This document shows positions 63,605 to 64,000 of a stretch of 64,000 nucleotides of DNA, piece after piece. Source of the DNA: Natronocalculus amylovorans. Its GTDB lineage: Archaea; Halobacteriota; Halobacteria; Halobacteriales; Haloferacaceae. The DNA lies in the NCBI RefSeq assembly GCF_023638035.1, contig NZ_JAKRVX010000001.1, positions 186,001 through 250,000 of the forward strand, in the 5' to 3' direction. The notes beneath the pieces were generated by a model that saw only the letters and a program-made list of their open reading frames with translations, was not told the DNA's origin and did no database searches. How positions within the stretch are numbered: position 1 is the first letter of the stretch; the number at the start of each line of letters is the position of its first letter. Made by a program: the position numbers and the translations under genes.

Positions 63605-64000
63605 TCAGTACTCAGTCCCACTGCGTGCACGCTGGCCAGCATCGATCGGATGCTTCTCTTTTCCGACCTGTGTGACGAGGTCTGCATGCTCATACAGGTA
63701 TTCGGGTTTGGTGTGACTTCCAGTTAGAACCAACTCCAGTCGGTCAGGAGCGCGATCGATAACGGCCAACACATCATCTTCAGTAAGGAGGCCTTGATCT
63801 GCAGCGTAGAGAATCTCATCCAGAATCAGCATATGAACGCCCGCAGCAGGATCGCTATCGGGATCAATCGGCTCTGACAACACTGCATCTTGCGCAGCGT
63901 CAAGGAGTGCAAACGTCCGTTCAAGGGCTGCATCCGCGTTTGTTTGATGGTCGCTATCCTCGCTTCCGTCTGCAAGCCCGTGCCAGCCGTAGTGGCCAGT
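63605..64000 (-). CDS. cobA: Cob(I)alamin/corrinoid adenosyltransferase, partial
   Basis: The minus-strand frame is open from the stop at 63605 to the window end and continues beyond. The C-terminal part reads [40 protein letters not shown] and [16 protein letters not shown], the ending of CobA/BtuR/CobO, which adenosylates the reduced corrinoid using ATP. The P-loop N-terminus lies outside the window. An acidic stretch (around GSEDSDHQ) seems inserted before the Walker-B-like LILDE. It is the gene just upstream of cobQ, eight bases apart. Confidence 0.87.
   Translation of the reverse strand, partial: TGHYGWHGLADGSEDSDHQTNADAALERTFALLDAAQDAVLSEPIDPDSDPAAGVHMLILDEILYAADQGLLTEDDVLAVIDRAPDRLELVLTGSHTKPEYLYEHADLVTQVGKEKHPIDAGQRARSGTEY

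Overview
The window is a dense, gene-rich stretch of a haloarchaeal (class Halobacteria) chromosome of moderate G+C. The main evidence is the strongly acidic proteins, Tat lipoprotein signals (RR followed by an LAGC-type lipobox), leaderless-looking starts with a TATA-like box about 25-30 bp upstream, and archaeal information genes (Rpo12/RpoP, L37Ae, prefoldin beta, Pcc1, Pth2, TruD, archaeal AspS, GatB). A halorhodopsin, a Bat-type regulator and an archaeal ether-lipid enzyme point the same way. The hexamer CGATCG is strikingly frequent throughout. I could not assign a genus from sequence alone.

Layout. 1-6.7 kb: tail of a CDF cation transporter, then scpA-smc with a coiled-coil partner, and gatB. 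6.7-16.4 kb: a soluble PAS/MCP transducer, a MATE exporter, an NAD-dependent epimerase-like protein, M20 and S9 peptidases, two Tat lipoproteins and a UspA protein. 16.4-26.2 kb: topA, two unknown genes, a Tat protein/zincin-like pair, and a DUF4129-membrane protein-DUF58-membrane protein operon facing a MoxR ATPase. 26.3-26.6 kb: tRNA-Ser(CGA) with its 3' end duplicated about 130 bp downstream, which looks like an integration scar. 26.6-32.3 kb: an SDR without the usual catalytic pair, citramalate/isopropylmalate synthase, DUF192, an HNH-like zinc protein, GMP synthase glutaminase subunit, UspA, a zinc-finger protein and a GAP-family membrane protein.

32.5-37.5 kb holds a long minus-strand housekeeping block: DUF3194, pfdB, pcc1, rpoP, rpl37ae, DUF2103, an aldo/keto reductase, truD and pth2. 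37.7-42.4 kb holds a tungstate-type ABC transporter (tupABC) with a ModE/TOBE-like regulator, then dcd and a ThiN-fused HTH regulator. 42.4-50.3 kb holds a methyltransferase, a lipoprotein, a flippase, a YdjM-like hydrolase, a glutathionyl-hydroquinone-reductase-like protein, an aminotransferase, an SDR, a cytochrome-b-fused molybdopterin oxidoreductase and a tiny membrane protein.

50.3-55.1 kb is the most interesting part. The two archaeal CoA-synthesis genes (phosphopantoate-beta-alanine ligase and pantoate kinase) are divergent from halorhodopsin. Halorhodopsin is preceded by a sequence resembling the Bat upstream activating sequence and followed by a Bat-like regulator. The LOV-type PAS domain of that regulator keeps the flavin-contact residues but has Ala in place of the adduct-forming Cys. 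55.1-64 kb: aspS, an APC transporter fused to UspA-like domains, geranylgeranylglyceryl phosphate synthase, DUF2237, a rhodanese-metallo-beta-lactamase fusion, a membrane protein, and cobalamin genes (cobyric acid synthase and a partial corrinoid adenosyltransferase). No intergenic gap exceeds about 300 bp.
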